This document shows positions 10,287-42,652 of a DNA stretch of 64,000 bases, piece after piece. The notes beneath the pieces are model-generated. The model made no database searches. It worked only from the letters and a program-made list of their open reading frames with translations, and had not been told where the DNA came from. This DNA is from Elmis aenea (Eukaryota; Arthropoda; Insecta; Coleoptera; Elmidae). The first letter of the stretch is position 1. Every line of letters starts with the position of its first letter. The stretch is from contig OX393576.1 of NCBI GenBank assembly GCA_947652605.1, forward strand, positions 46,910,966 to 46,974,965, read 5' to 3'. Position numbers and translations under genes: made by a program.

Positions 10287-13200
10287 ATGGATAAACGAGG
10301 AAGCGTGGAACTCTTGAAGATGGAGCCTAATTATAATAAAAATTTAAATTTGGATTACACATCAGATTCCAAGTCTAGTTCTCTGAATTCAAAACAAGAA
10401 TCGGTAAGTGTATTTATGCCTTAACAATATTTTTAAACAGCGTTGCTATTTAGGCAAGTTGGGGTAAAACTTCTCCTAGTAAAAGTTATTGTTCGTCAAG
10501 TTCTACTTCAACCGAAAATGTTGTATCAACTTTAGAAAGACATAAAGTAACTAAAGTATGTATATGGTATAAAGTTTGTATATAAAAGTTTAATTTATGT
10601 CTTTATATGTTAACCGTCAGACTACTATTGCTGAAACTGCAGTATCGACGCGACCTGATGAACCTCCTTTGCTTCCTGGGGAAAAAGTGTGTGGTCAAGC
10701 TAGAGATGTTACTTACTTATGCCCTTATTATGGACCAGCTAGAGGAGTTGTTACTGTAACTAACTATAAACTATTTTTTCGTTCGGTTGACAGAGACACA
10801 CCTAATGTTGTCGATGTACCACTGGGAGTGGTAAGTCGTTGTGTGAGATGTATTAACCAATGTAACGAAATCCCGTTTAGGTATCACGTATTGAAAAAGT
10901 TGGTGGAGCTTCTTCACGTGGTGAAAATGCTTATGGTATTGAAATATTTTGTAAAGATATGCGTAATTTGCGGTTTGCCCATAAACAGGAAAATCATTCG
11001 AGAAGAGATGTATTTGAAAAACTACAACAGTATGCATTTCCTCTTTCCCACAAACTGAAATTATTTGCTTTTGAATATGCTGAAAGCTTCCCAGAAAATG
11101 GTTGGAATATCTATGAACCCATAGCAGAATTAAAGAGAATGGTAAAAAATGTTTTTGTCAATAGAATTTTCTGTTTATTTTTTTACTCATGTACAAATTT
11201 ATTTCTTAAATATAAACCAGAACGTGTAGCCCTTTGAGATGCTATAATGTATAACTAATGAATCCATAAACTTTATTTCTTTAGAGTGGTTACATCTCAA
11301 AAAAAAATTTAGTTTAAAATATCACCATGTGTTATTGTTTTAGGGCGTTAATAATGATATGTGGAAGATTACAAAGATAAATGAACATTATGAAGTGTGT
11401 GACAGTTACCCAGCAGTGTGGGCTATACCAGCACATGCTAGTGACGAAGACATTCGATGTGTTGCGAACTTCAGGAGTCGTGGACGAGTACCCGTGCTGA
11501 GTTGGATACATCCTGAATCGCAAGCCACCATTACTCGATGCTCTCAACCTCTAGTTGGGGTACGATTTTATTACAAAAGGGGGATCAAATATACATTTGT
11601 ATAATTTTGTTTATTTTTAGGTAAGTGGAAAGCGATGTAAAGAAGATGAAAGATACATACAGTTGATAATGGATGCAAATGCTCAATCCCATAAAATGTT
11701 TATTATGGATGCCAGACCAAGTGCTAATGCCATTGCCAATAAAGCTAAAGGAGGAGGGTGCGTTTTATGTTGTTTTAGTTACAGTAATAAATTAACATGA
11801 CACATTTTTAAATAATACTGATCACTTTTGTCGTTTCTTTACAATATACCAACTGTCCCAGTTTGTTGTTCGCACCCATATAAGTATTAAACCATTTAAG
11901 TTAGCATAATGAAAATTGTTAGGCTTATATTACAAACAATTAAACATCTTTTGGCACTATTGCGACATGCATTTATTCATTTGTTTTTCTTGTGTGCCGA
12001 CAACTTTAATTTTTTCAAATAGCACCATGGATCATGCGGGAAACTTTTAAAGAAAATTTCATTCCGAATACAGCAGTTGTTTATACAGGATGAGTCATTA
12101 GTGGGGGATCGGTCGATTGTGGCTAAACGGTTTGAGATAGAAAGTTGATTCAAACGGTATTTCATACATTTTTTTCTTCCGAACACGATAAAAATATTTT
12201 TAAATATACAGGGTGAGTCACCTCTCTGGAACCAATAGCAACTTTTATATTTCAAATACAACTAACTCCCCATTTTTTATTTAATATTCTTGACCGCCTT
12301 CATTTTAGCTTTACATCGATATAAAATAGTACAGGTTTTTATGCAGCCTTGTCACTAAAAAAAATAATTTTCAAAATGTTTCAAGGTTGTACGTCTTTAT
12401 TTAAAAAATTCTCCTGAAGTTATTTTCCGGAACACAGAGTTGTAATTTGGTAAGGACATATAGAAAACATTGCTCTATTAGCTCGATACGAAAAAGTTTG
12501 AATCACGCATACAGGGTGTTCATAAATAGGTGGCAACTTCCATGACTTTCAAAAGCTCGTAACTCAATTTTTTCAAATGCAAACCCCTGTATTTTCTTAT
12601 ATCATCGAATTCGTCGTTAAGAGAGCTTCATTTTTTGTTGGGTATGTCCTATACCCAAAACTCATACTTTTCGAGATATTCGACATTTTTTCTTATAATC
12701 ATTATTGAAGCAATTAGAGTGCCGTGGAAATCGAAAAAAAAAAATTGCTTCAATAACGATTATAAGAAAAAATGTCGAATATCTCGAAAAGTATGAGTTT
12801 TGGGTATAGGACATACCCAACAAAAAATGAAGCTCTCTTAAAGACGAATTCGATGACATAAAAAAATATAGGGGTTTGCATTTGAAAAAATTGAGTTTTT
12901 GAAAGTCATGGAAGTTGCCACCTATTTATGAAAACCCTGTATGCGTGATTCAAACTTTTTCGTATCGAGCTAATAGAGCAATGTTTTCTATATGTCCTTA
13001 CCAAATTACAACTCTGTGCTTCGAAAAATGACTTCAGGAGAATTTTTTAAATAAAGACTTAAAACCTTGAAACATTTTGAAAATTATTTTTTTTTGGTGA
13101 CAAGGCCGCATAAAAACCTATAGCATTTTATATCGATGTAAAGCTACAATAAAGGTGGTCAAAAATATTAAATAAAAAATGGGGTGTTGTATTTGAAATA

Positions 13201-16200
13201 TAAAAGTTGCTATTGGTTCCAGAGAGGTGACTCACCCTGTACATTTGTAAATATTTTTATCATGTTCGGAAGAAAAAACTGTATGAAATACCGTTTGAAT
13301 CAACTTTCTATCTAAAACCATTTAGCTACAATCGACCGATCCCCCACTAATGACTCACCCTGTATGTTACATAGGGAACGATTTGTAAAAAACTGTTAAG
13401 TCATTAGACGACTCCGTAGGTAAAAATGGCTGTTTATTTGTTAATGGAGTATAAAAATTAGGTTTTAACTAAAGTTAGTTTAAGACTCATTTGATGTTAA
13501 AGGTATGATCGCAAAAAGTAACCAGTAGTGTTTAATATTTGTTCAGGTATGAATCAGAAGATGCATATCAGCATGCAGAGCTAGTTTTCTTGGATATACA
13601 TAACATACATGTTATGCGAGAATCGCTTAGAAAATTAAAAGAACTGTGCTTCCCGAATATCGAAGAAACCCGCTGGTTGTCAGGCGTAGAATCCACGTAT
13701 TGGTTAAAACACATCAAGTGTATTCTTGCCGGTGCTTTGCGAATTGTAGACAAGGTATTTCTTTTTTTTTTTTTTTGTTATTGGTAGTAAGGTAGGTTTT
13801 TTAGAGTCCAACCTTATTTCGCCTCTAGTACCATAATATCTTATACAGGGTGGTCCAAATTCGATGGGATACCCATGCAGGGTATCTCGCTTTATAGGCA
13901 AGATAGAGAAACGGTTAAATTACCAAAAAAGGGCAGTTTTTTGGAACATACTCAGAACCGTTTTCAAAGATATAGTATCATTTCCGGTTTTTGAGATATT
14001 AGAGAAAAACTGTTTTTTTGTCATATTAATAATGTGTCATATCTCGGCTATTGTTGTAAATATCAAAAAAGTTTATTAAGAATATTTTTAGATATTTTCA
14101 TGTTAAGTTTGATTACACTAAAAAAAAAAAAATTTGCGCTCGCCGTTAAAAAGTTATGACACAAACTTAACTTTTTTTAAATGGAAGCTATAGTTGGCTA
14201 TGGCTTATTTAAATTCCTTATTTTTTTCTCATTCCAAATATATAAGGGTTAATGTATTTAATTTCAATAATACGCAAGTTACAAAGGTTTTTCAATTTTT
14301 TTAAAGATGAAAAACAAAAAGTAGGCTGTGGAAACAAAAAAAATCAAGAAAAACAGAAAATGATAGAATAGATTTGACAGCTGTTCTGAGTTCATCTCAA
14401 GAAAGTGCACATTTTTGGTAATTTAACCGTTTCTCTATCTTGCCTATTAAGCAAGATTACTTAAGGGGTCAAAATGGTCCGTTTTGAGTTTTTGTCTCAA
14501 GTGCCTACGTGTGTTCGTGAGAAACCCATGCAATCCCATCGAATTTGGACCACCCTGTACAAAGCAATATTTTCACTTCATATAGCCAAAAATCTAAAAC
14601 TAACAAGTTTTTTAAATCTTCAATAGCGCCATCGCAGTTGGTCTTTGAAAAAATTGGCGACATCAAAGTAGGAGTGTAAATTGGTAACGTTCATTTGATA
14701 AAATATTTGAATTATTTAATCTCCTCTGCAATTCGTACCATTTATCAGATGTCAATGGACACTGAAGTTTTTGGCACACCCTGTTTATTAGATGATGATG
14801 TTCTTGTATATGATACACTTTATCTATAAACTGAAGGAAATTTTTCATTGTATATTGATGCTAATTGCTTGTACAATTTATCGAATGTAAAAGTAAAGCA
14901 TAATAAATGTCTTCAGTCCTCAATAATCTCAGTACAACTCTTAGCCCTAGTACACACAGAGCGTTTTCTGTCACTCAACTCGAGTCGCGCGTTTGTGAAG
15001 TACTAGCAATTGCATGTACGCGTACACACATAGTTGCGCGACTTTGGTCGTCGCCCATCAAGTCGCGTGACTCGAGATTTCCCCGAGAACGCGCGTTTTT
15101 CTTGCGACTTGAGATACATGAAAACAATACGATCCGTACACGGTCGCGCGCTTTTGTTGTACATATGGTTGTAAAAAGGTCAACTCACACCGGCACAGTG
15201 GCGTTGACGATCGCGGTGGCGATCACGATCATTAGTAACCTGGTTACATATTTAAGTTACGTGGTTACGTATTATCGTGATCGCGATCGCCACCGCCTCT
15301 GCGCCGGTGTGATTTGACCTTTATCCATCTTCCATGGTGATGCTGTGGTAGCAGCTCCCGTATGACAAACGCTCGTGTGTGTACGGCGACTGTTCGGTTG
15401 CACGACAGAAAACGCTTTGTGTGGACTAGGCCTTATTGTTTAACAGTTCACTTGTTTTTTAAATAACATTAAATGTTTTCTCCTGTAGCACTTTCAGTGG
15501 TTATTATTTAAAAAAAATTGATACTCATTTTAGTCCTATAAGTTTGTTTGAACTTTAGACATATATATAATTTTTTTGTAAATGTTTAATTTAAGTGATT
15601 CACATAATATGTAATTTTGTGTTTAACTGAAAATAATCATTTCCTTAATAGGAATTACAATTAAAGATAAACACAGTGAACGAAATATTTTTTTAGCTGA
15701 GCATATAAAGCATGTTTAAATACGTGGTTAATATTATTTTATTTCTTTAGGTGGAAAATCATAAGACATCAGTTTTGGTACATTGCTCTGATGGATGGGA
15801 TCGTACTGCACAACTCACTGCCCTTTCTATGCTAATGTTGGATCCTTATTATCGTACTATTAAAGGTTTTGAAGTACTCGTAGAGAAAGAATGGCTTTCT
15901 TTTGGACATAAATTTCAGCAGGTATATTAAATATCGTTTTTAACTTTATGGGTTCTTTATATTTAAACAAAAAACTTATGTTACTAGTGTATCTTTTATT
16001 TTACACTTGCCTTCTTTTTAGAGAATTGGTCATGGCGATGATCATCATTCCGATGCTGATAGGTCTCCAGTCTTCCTTCAGTTTATGGATTGTGTTTGGC
16101 AAATTACCCAACAATATCCAAACGCATTTGAATTCAATGAATACTTTTTGATAACAATTTTGGATCATTTGTATTCATCACGATTTGGAACTTTCTTGTG

Positions 16201-19200
16201 TAACAGTGAAAGAGAGCGCATGCAAGAAGGTAAATATTTCTAGATTTTAACCAACAGACACAATACTTTACCACAACTAATTAGGAAAAAAAAACATTAT
16301 TGTCGTTTATTCATAACAGCATTTAGATTTTTTTAAATAAAATTTTTGCAATTACAGTGGAAATATAAAAAAAATTATTATGAACTATAAAATTTGAAGG
16401 GTTTTATCCGTATTAAAAATGCACGATGAAATTGGATTTCATATTAGTAATTTTAGAAATTTTGTGTGTTTAAAAATGTTAAGTGTTCCATTCAGAGGCG
16501 TAGCGACGGGGGGGCAAGGGGGGTATCGATGCCTCGGGCGCCAGTCGTGGGGGGCGCCGCGAAGACAAAAAAAATGTTGCGTTTATGTTACTTTATGTAA
16601 AGCCAGAAAACTAAAATGCCATTATACTTTTAAAATTTGTTCGAATTTTCGTTACAGTGTATTTAACTAAATATTAGAACATTATTTTACTTGAAATTCA
16701 CAATCTACAATAAAAATAAGGACGAGGGGGGGCGCAAAAAAATAATATGCCCCGGGCGCCATTTACCCTCGCTACGCCACTGGTTCCATTGTAGGTCATT
16801 ATTTAAATTTGAACAAAGTTAGTTTTTTTTTCTTTTGAAGTTTTAATGTAATATGTACCATAGAAACTCCCAAAATGCCAGTAGTTGTTTGTTTAATCTT
16901 CAAATTATTTTGTGTTTACAGGACTGAAAGAACAAACAGTGTCGTTGTGGTCTTGCACCAACAGTCAGTTTGATCAGTACCGGAATCCGTTATATTGGGC
17001 CAATCCTCATCAACAGCAAGTTTTAATACCCATTGCCAGCATTCGCCATATTAAACTTTGGAAATCGTATTACTGTCGCTGGAATCCCTCCATGAGAACT
17101 CAGGTACATTTTATTGATTTTTAAAACTATACAGGGTGTCCCAATTATACACTGCCAAAAAGAAGGTGCATATTCCTGAGTGAAAATGACCATTTGTCAA
17201 ATATTTTGTTATCCGAAAATGCTTCCTTTCGAAGTTAGAGACCTCCAAAGTTGCAAGAAAAAAAATTCAAAAAATCGATTACGTCCTAGCCGTTTAAGCT
17301 AGAGCTATCAAACGGCCGAAATGTTTAGGTGTTTCCCATTGATTTTGTGGGATAATTACAAAGAAAACACGTAATTGGAAGTATGATTTACAGTCAGGTC
17401 ATCCGCTTACCATCTTCAGAATTTTTTTCTTTGGAATAAAATTGAAAGTGTCATTCGTCCATAAGAAAATACGACTTAAGAGGAAAAAATTCGTCCCTCT
17501 TTGTTTTTTTGCTGTAAACGTAGCCGTTTTCGAGAAAATTAGCGCAAAAGATGCATCGACAAACTCTGTTTATACACCTCAAATATTTTTTTTTACTAAA
17601 TTTAGTTGGCTAATGTCATGCTTGACTTAAGGCTTGTTCATAATTAATCTACGTAACATGACGTAACTTTCCTTTAAAATGTCATACATGTCATTTGGTT
17701 ATTTATTTTATTGTTATCATCGTTGAAGTTAAATTTGATTTTTATTGTATTAATAATTATCTGGAAATAAAAACGAATGACATGTATGACATTTTAAAGA
17801 AAAGTTACGTCATGTTATGTAGATTAATTATGAACAAGCCTTAAGTCAAGCATGACATTAGCCAACTAAGTGTATAAACAGAGTTTGTCGATTAGGGGTG
17901 GGCGATATATCGATAGCGTTATATCGATATATCGAAATATCGGCGGATATCGATATAAGGGCGAGAAGCTTTTTTTTTTTTTAGGTCACCAGTCTCTTTT
18001 TTCACTTTTTTACCGACTGTTTTAGCTTCGCGCCGCTTTTATATCGAAACTTCGATATATCGATGTTCCGATATATCGATAATTTCGATATCGAAATTTG
18101 GATATCGCCCACCCCTATTGTCGATGCATCTTAAGCGCTAATTTTCACGAAAACGGCTACGTTTACAGCAAAAACCAAAGAGGGACGAATTTTTTCCTCT
18201 TAAGTCGTACTTTTATATGGACGAATGACATTTTCAATTTTATTCCAGAGAAAAAAATTCTGAAGATGGTAAGCGGATGACCTGACTATAAATCACGCTT
18301 CCAATTACGTGTTTTCCTTCTAATTATCCCACAAAGTCAATGGGAAACACCTAAACATTTCGGCCAAGTTTGATAGCTCTAGCTTACGGCTAGGACGTAA
18401 TTGATTTTTTATTCTTGCAACTTTGGCTCATCCATAGGCGCTGTAGCACCTCCAAATTGAAATGAAATGATGCATATTCCTTAAACTTGTTTACATTTTT
18501 ACTAAAAAAATATTTTGTCGTTTATACTGCAGCTTCATTCGATACTTCACATTTTATAACAATGGCTGTGTCTTGTAAAATTAATAACCAGGCGCATTTT
18601 CCGCAGCCCCACACCACTATCATGCTATATACAAAGTGGCGAGTAGACATGGAGTGGGAATGACGCGTGATATACAAGCTTTATCGGCTACAATCATTGC
18701 AGCTTACGATCGAATATATTGTTATTTCCAGTGTTTTACTATCTGTTGTTTTTAATAACATTATTGACATTTATTAAACGTAAATGGATAATATTAAATC
18801 AAAATTAAAACAAAAATTCTGTTGTTAAGTATTAACAAGGAATCAATGTTTTGCTTTTACCTATGAGTGAGAAATATGAAATTAAAAGTTTTGAATGTTC
18901 TACGCTCGATTTGACTGTTTTTGATTAAGAATATAACTAATTACAATAAAAGATTTATTGATAAATAAGAAAACCAGAAATAGCAAAGGAATTTAAATAA
19001 TAGACAGTGGCGGCTGGTGACAATAGAAACAGGTGGGGCCAGAGACAAAAAACAATTTTATTTTTACAACCAAACGTAATATGTGTTATACATATAGTGA
19101 CAATCAAAACACATTTATGGGTTGATATGCGTTACAGCTTGCCCTAGAGTCCATACTAAGTCGCATTATACAGTATTGCCACAAAATACTACAGTATTTT

Positions 19201-20030
19201 TTTTAAATTAAAAAATTAAACGTGTTGAAAATAAATCAAAAAATAGTAATTTAAAAAAAATTATAATTATTTGGCTAGTTACACAAATACAGGTGGGGCC
19301 CAGTCCCTTGACCCCTAATGACGAGCCGCCCCTGATAATAGATAATATAAAAATGTCATTGATCGTTTTATACGTAAAGCATATTTTTGCTTTAACTTTT
19401 ATTGGTAATTTGAATTTTTAATCCCTGTTCATAGTGAACATTTTGGTTACATTTGTTGCTACAGCCCCCTACTGCTCTCCACATAATTAGAATTTGGATT
19501 TGACTGATTATTTTGCAGTAAAGTCCATGTACTTCTGTCAACAAATTTTGTTGGTGGAAAAAAATAGTAAATACAGGGTGTGCTAAATAGATGGACTGCC
19601 ATTTGATTCTCGTCAGCTGTAAGAGATACAAAATCCATTAACTTAAAGAAATAGTCTAATTTTAGAAAGCTACTTAGCGATACTTTATTAATCCATGTTT
19701 AATTTAACCGATTGTTTATCTCTTACGGCTTACAAGATCCCAGTGATGGCATATTTATTTGACTCCCTATATTTATTGTTAATTCAGTGTAGTTTTTTAA
19801 AATTTTCGTATTTAAATTTTTTTGCAATGCTCATGAAAGTTTTATATGCATTATTCTTATAAAATTTATATTTATTGACTCCTAAAACAGTCATATATTG
19901 TTTATAGGATCCCATATATCAACGTACTCGAGAGCTACTCATTTTAAAAGAGCAGTTGGAAAGACAAGTTGAGGAATGTCGTCGTGAGCAGCTATCAAGA
20001 ATGACCAGGACTAATGCTTCCCCTGCTTGA
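10287..20030 (+). CDS. mtm: Myotubularin phosphoinositide 3-phosphatase (MTM1/MTMR1/MTMR2 type)
   Basis: The enzyme removes the 3-phosphate of PtdIns3P and PtdIns(3,5)P2 on endosomal membranes. Eleven coding exons: 10287-10403, 10454-10555, 10621-10830, 10881-11141, 11344-11559, 11621-11757, 13547-13754, 15751-15921, 16022-16229, 16922-17103 and 19908-20030, about 644 residues, like human MTMR2 (643). A Ser-rich N-terminal tail precedes a PH-GRAM domain (from about residue 85: [19 protein letters not shown]). The phosphatase domain has the full signature [11 protein letters not shown] with catalytic Cys near 429 and Arg near 435, so this is an active, not a dead, family member. A C-terminal coiled coil ([15 protein letters not shown]) fits dimerisation. 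No FYVE domain or PDZ ligand is seen, unlike some relatives. Introns 6, 7, 9 and 10 carry transposons; none touches an exon. Confidence 0.95.
12086..13362. mobile_element. Long foldback element with TA target site
   Basis: Bases 12086-12716 and 12745-13362 are inverted copies of each other with about 95 percent visible identity, leaving a loop of only about 30 bases. Ends read CAGGATGAGTCATTAG and, inverted, CAGGGTGAGTCATTAG, flanked by TA on both sides. Two more CAGGGTG ends sit inside each arm (12208 with GAGTCACC, 12512 with TTCATAAA), so the arms look like stacked copies of one family. No transposase is present. It lies in intron 6 of the myotubularin gene, so the primary transcript would form a 600-bp hairpin. 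Confidence 0.85.
13846..14557. mobile_element. CAGGGTG-family inverted-repeat element in myotubularin intron 7
   Basis: Left end CAGGGTGGTCCAAATTCG is matched by the inverted right end ending at 14557, with TA on both sides. Inner blocks are also inverted: the GATAGAGAAACGG region near 13900 pairs with its complement near 14430. The internal sequence is AT-rich with no transposase. Likely a non-autonomous Tc1/mariner-type element judging by the TA target. Confidence 0.8.
14944..15432. mobile_element. PIF/Harbinger-like MITE, copy 1
   Basis: Inverted ends begin GCCCTAGTACACACAGAGCG, with TTA at both flanks (14941-14943 and 15433-15435). A 3-bp TTA duplication and G-rich start fit PIF/Harbinger. 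The inside is GC-rich compared with its surroundings, with CGCG and GATCGC runs and a central palindrome around GTAACCTGGTTAC. A second copy is at 61760-62272 on the opposite strand. The ORF at 14907-15317 overlaps it but has no domain and is not taken as coding. Confidence 0.85.
16493..16782. mobile_element. hAT-type MITE (CAGAGGCGTAGC end)
   Basis: Ends are CAGAGGCGTAGCGACG and, inverted, CAGTGGCGTAGCGAGG. The 8-bp flanks GTTCCATT at 16485-16492 and 16783-16790 are identical, a hAT hallmark. Internal sequence is G-rich (runs of GGGG) then AT-rich. It lies in intron 9 of the myotubularin gene. A one-ended relative starts near 50719. Confidence 0.9.
17605..17870. mobile_element. Inner palindromic element
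   Basis: AGTTGGCTAATGTCATGC at about 17605 is repeated as its reverse complement ending near 17870, with the arms continuing through AAGGCTTGTTCATAATTAAT. It forms a foldback of about 265 bases with a short AT-rich loop, lying within the larger foldback. It could be a separate MITE or the original loop. Confidence 0.6.
17893..18117. mobile_element. hAT-type MITE (TAGGGGTGGGCGATAT end)
   Basis: Perfect inverted ends TAGGGGTGGGCGATAT, 225 bases, flanked by the identical 8-bp TTGTCGAT at 17885-17892 and 18118-18125. The inside is a string of ATATCGAT palindromes. Because it splits one arm of the larger foldback, the other arm (around 17550) shows the uninterrupted sequence, so the insertion is younger than the foldback. 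Confidence 0.92.
18425..19004. other. Intron 10 spacer, no feature seen
   Basis: Part of myotubularin intron 10 between two transposons. AT-rich, no conserved ORF or repeat ends identified. Confidence 0.4.
19005..19334. mobile_element. hAT-type MITE (CAGTGGCGGCT end)
   Basis: Ends are CAGTGGCGGCTGGTGA and, inverted, CAGGGGCGGCTCGTCA. The 8-bp flanks ATAATAGA (18997-19004 and 19335-19342) are identical. A subterminal ACAGGTGGGGCC is repeated directly near both ends. No ORF. In myotubularin intron 10. Confidence 0.92.
19574..19768. mobile_element. Short CAGGGTG-family element
   Basis: Left end CAGGGTGTGCTAAATAGA after TA; the right end ends in CCCT before ATA. The subterminal blocks CAGCTGTAAGAGATA and the ATCTCTTACGGCTTACAAG block near 19727 are inverted, the latter being the block shared by several other elements in the window. 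Last transposon before the final myotubularin exon. Confidence 0.65.
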
Positions 20031-20429
20031 TCTCGTTTAAAAATGAATAATTCCACGTTTCTTTGTAGTATAAAAGTATCCCAGTGAATTCAGGACTGCA
20101 TTTCCATTAGAATCTCTGTATTTATTTTAGAGAAAAGACATTATTTTTATATTAAAAGAAAATCAGTATTTTATTTTGTATGTTGTGCAACTTTATTTAT
20201 TTCCAAAATGCAGACATTTTTTTACTACACTTTGTCTTGTAATGGATTCAGTCCTAGAGTAAGCTTTTTTTATTGTAATATTTATATTCCACGTCAAATA
20301 TGTAAAGTATATAAAAATGTATTTATTTTAAAGATGTGAATTAAATAAGCTTAAATACTTGATAAGTTTTGTATTCTATTATTATTTAAAGCAATATTAA
20401 ATTTTAAACATCTGTTTTCTATTTCTTAA
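20031..20429 (+). other. 3' UTR of the myotubularin gene
   Basis: AT-rich transcribed tail following the TGA at 20028-20030. ATTAAA-like signals occur around 20340. The start of the piggyBac-type MITE at 20430 probably marks the outside of the transcript. Confidence 0.5.
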
Positions 20430-20663
20430 CCCTTTGCCTGTTCTGTGCATCACCGGTGATGCACACAAAAAAATGGTCCTTCGTACGCTTTGGGTATCAT
20501 ATGGAAAACACATATCTTTGCACTTGCTAGATGCTTTACACTTATCCTGACACTACATTATACGTATAAAATAATCCCATAGAGCCGTAGAACATGATAA
20601 ATGTGAAATATTTAAATGGACGTACGGTACAAATTTTATGTACAATTTTGGACAGGCAAAGGG
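20430..20663. mobile_element. piggyBac-type MITE
   Basis: TTAA flanks on both sides (20426-20429, 20664-20667) and inverted ends CCCTTTGCCTGT. Length 234. Near the left end is the palindrome TGCATCACCGGTGATGCA. The TTAA target and CCC start fit the piggyBac superfamily. It is in the spacer between the myotubularin and PRRC2 genes. Confidence 0.88.
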
Positions 20664-21039
20664 TTAATAAAAAATAATGGTTGGTTTTAAAACTATTAGC
20701 ACCTTTTTTAAGTATGCAGTAAAGGTAAGACTTGCACAAAAGTAATAAAAAGTTTTGGTAAATATTAGTTGTGAAAACGTAAAAAATTCATAAAATTCGG
20801 ATATTTTCTGTTGGTCCCAGATTGTTTTAATATTTCGATGTAGCAATATTTCGATGTAACTGTCGTAGGACTAATTTCTAGGTTTTAGAGAGAAATTCGC
20901 GATAGATTATTAGTAAAAAAAAGGTTATTCCCTTAATTTATTCATTACTTCAATTTAACTGTCTTAAAAGTTCTCTGTATTGTTATCATAGTCGATTTTA
21001 AAAAATATTAAAAGTATAATTTATTTTTACAAGATGTCG

Positions 21040-21237
21040 CGGTAGTCGTCATTTCGTCGATTGGTGACGTCATTGTATTGATCAAAAATTGCTGTAGTCG
21101 GCGTACGCCATTTTGACTTAAGTGAAAAAGTTTGGAAAGTGGCAAAAATATAGAAAATCTGTGATCATCCGTCCTAATTTAAGTTCAGTCGGATTAATTT
21201 CCCGTTGTTTACTGTTCACCCATTTGGACGGACCAAG
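21040..21237 (+). promoter_or_regulatory. Promoter and 5' non-coding exon of the PRRC2 gene
   Basis: A full CRE palindrome TGACGTCA is at 21065-21072. GCCATTTT at 21107-21114 resembles a YY1/Pho site, common in housekeeping promoters. TCAGTC at 21185-21190 matches the arthropod initiator TCAGT. A strong donor (AAG then GTAGGTG) follows at 21238. The next acceptor before the first ATG is at 22053, so bases about 21187-21237 are a likely non-coding exon. Motifs are seen; the transcription start is inferred. Confidence 0.5.
21065..21072. promoter_or_regulatory. CRE palindrome
   Basis: The perfect 8-base TGACGTCA lies about 120 bases before the presumed start of the PRRC2 transcript. CREB/ATF proteins bind this site; use here is inferred. 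Confidence 0.45.
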
Positions 21238-22053
21238 GTAGGTGTTAATTTTCCGTTTCTTTTTGTTGTAGATATATGATTTCGTAATTCAATGTTTTCT
21301 TTGCTCTTGCTGAGTTTGTATATGTACCGTTACTTCTGCTTTAGCTTTTGTGTTACGTTTGTAGTAAGGTAAATACAGCTTACCATTAACAGACAAAAAT
21401 TATAGTCAGTGCTCCAAGTTAATACAGTTTCATTTAAAACGTCATACGTTTGTATATTATTTTTTGGCAGATAGTTGGGGTTGGGCAAGTTCAATGTTTT
21501 GTGCTTACGTAGTGATCTTCGTTAATTTTATTTTACGTGTTTATGTAATAACTTATTTTTCGTACATATACGTTTGTTTTCCAGAGATTATTTTTAACGT
21601 TTATAGTGCACTAGCGCATTAATTAGTGACTTTTCTGTGAGTACATGACATTCATATGTTTCTAGTTGCATCTATGAAGTCATTTACCTTGTCACTTTTT
21701 TTGTTAAAGAAATTGTAGAGATAAAACTTAACTGTGACTTTGTTTTTTGTGTTATATTTCACAGGTATATTAACTTATACACACACTAAACACAATTGTA
21801 CAAATTAGAAAACTTCAAATGTTATTAAATGGTGCTCTGTTAGTTTTTTTAATTTATGGTGTTTGTTAATTATTTACAATTTAGTTAATAACTGCTATTT
21901 GTTAATTGTTGAAGTAAACTGATGTAACAGATTAATAATTTGTTAGTAGAATACCATTCTAAGATTGAATTAATGTTTCAAACAAAGCAATACAAATGTA
22001 AACAATTAAATCTTGATTGTTGTTTAGTGATATGGAACGTTATTTTGTTGTAG

Positions 22054-22107
22054 CCATAAGGTTCGTTCGCTGGGTCCTGCAGATCTAAATGGTTGCGTGC
22101 AGACAGC
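22054..22107 (+). other. 5' UTR part of PRRC2 exon 2
   Basis: Follows the acceptor TTGTTGTAG at 22045-22053 and precedes the ATG at 22108. The spacer from 21238 to 22053 is an AT-rich intron with no other feature seen. Confidence 0.5.

Positions 22108-42652
<20,545 letters not shown>

Larger units (their letters stand above)
17132..18424. mobile_element. CAGGGTG foldback element, interrupted by two nested inserts
   Basis: The left end is CAGGGTGTCCCAATTA after TA. Arms pair across the region: for example the block around CGACTTAAGAGGAAAAAAT near 17470 pairs with its complement near 18200, and TACGTCCTAGCCG near 17280 with 18390. The loop holds a smaller palindrome (about 17605-17870) and the hAT MITE at 17893-18117. 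The right terminal CCCTG is not found, so the right end is eroded or replaced after 18424. Confidence 0.75.

Noticed and set aside
10771..11037. 88-codon minus-strand ORF
   Set aside because: Antisense of myotubularin exons 3 and 4.
14907..15317. 136-codon ORF
   Set aside because: Lies across a Harbinger-like MITE; CG-rich repeat sequence lacks stops by composition, and the second copy of the MITE does not keep the frame.
17132..18424. Reading this hairpin as a microRNA precursor
   Set aside because: Arms are hundreds of bases long with transposon ends and target sites; this is a foldback element, not a miRNA hairpin.
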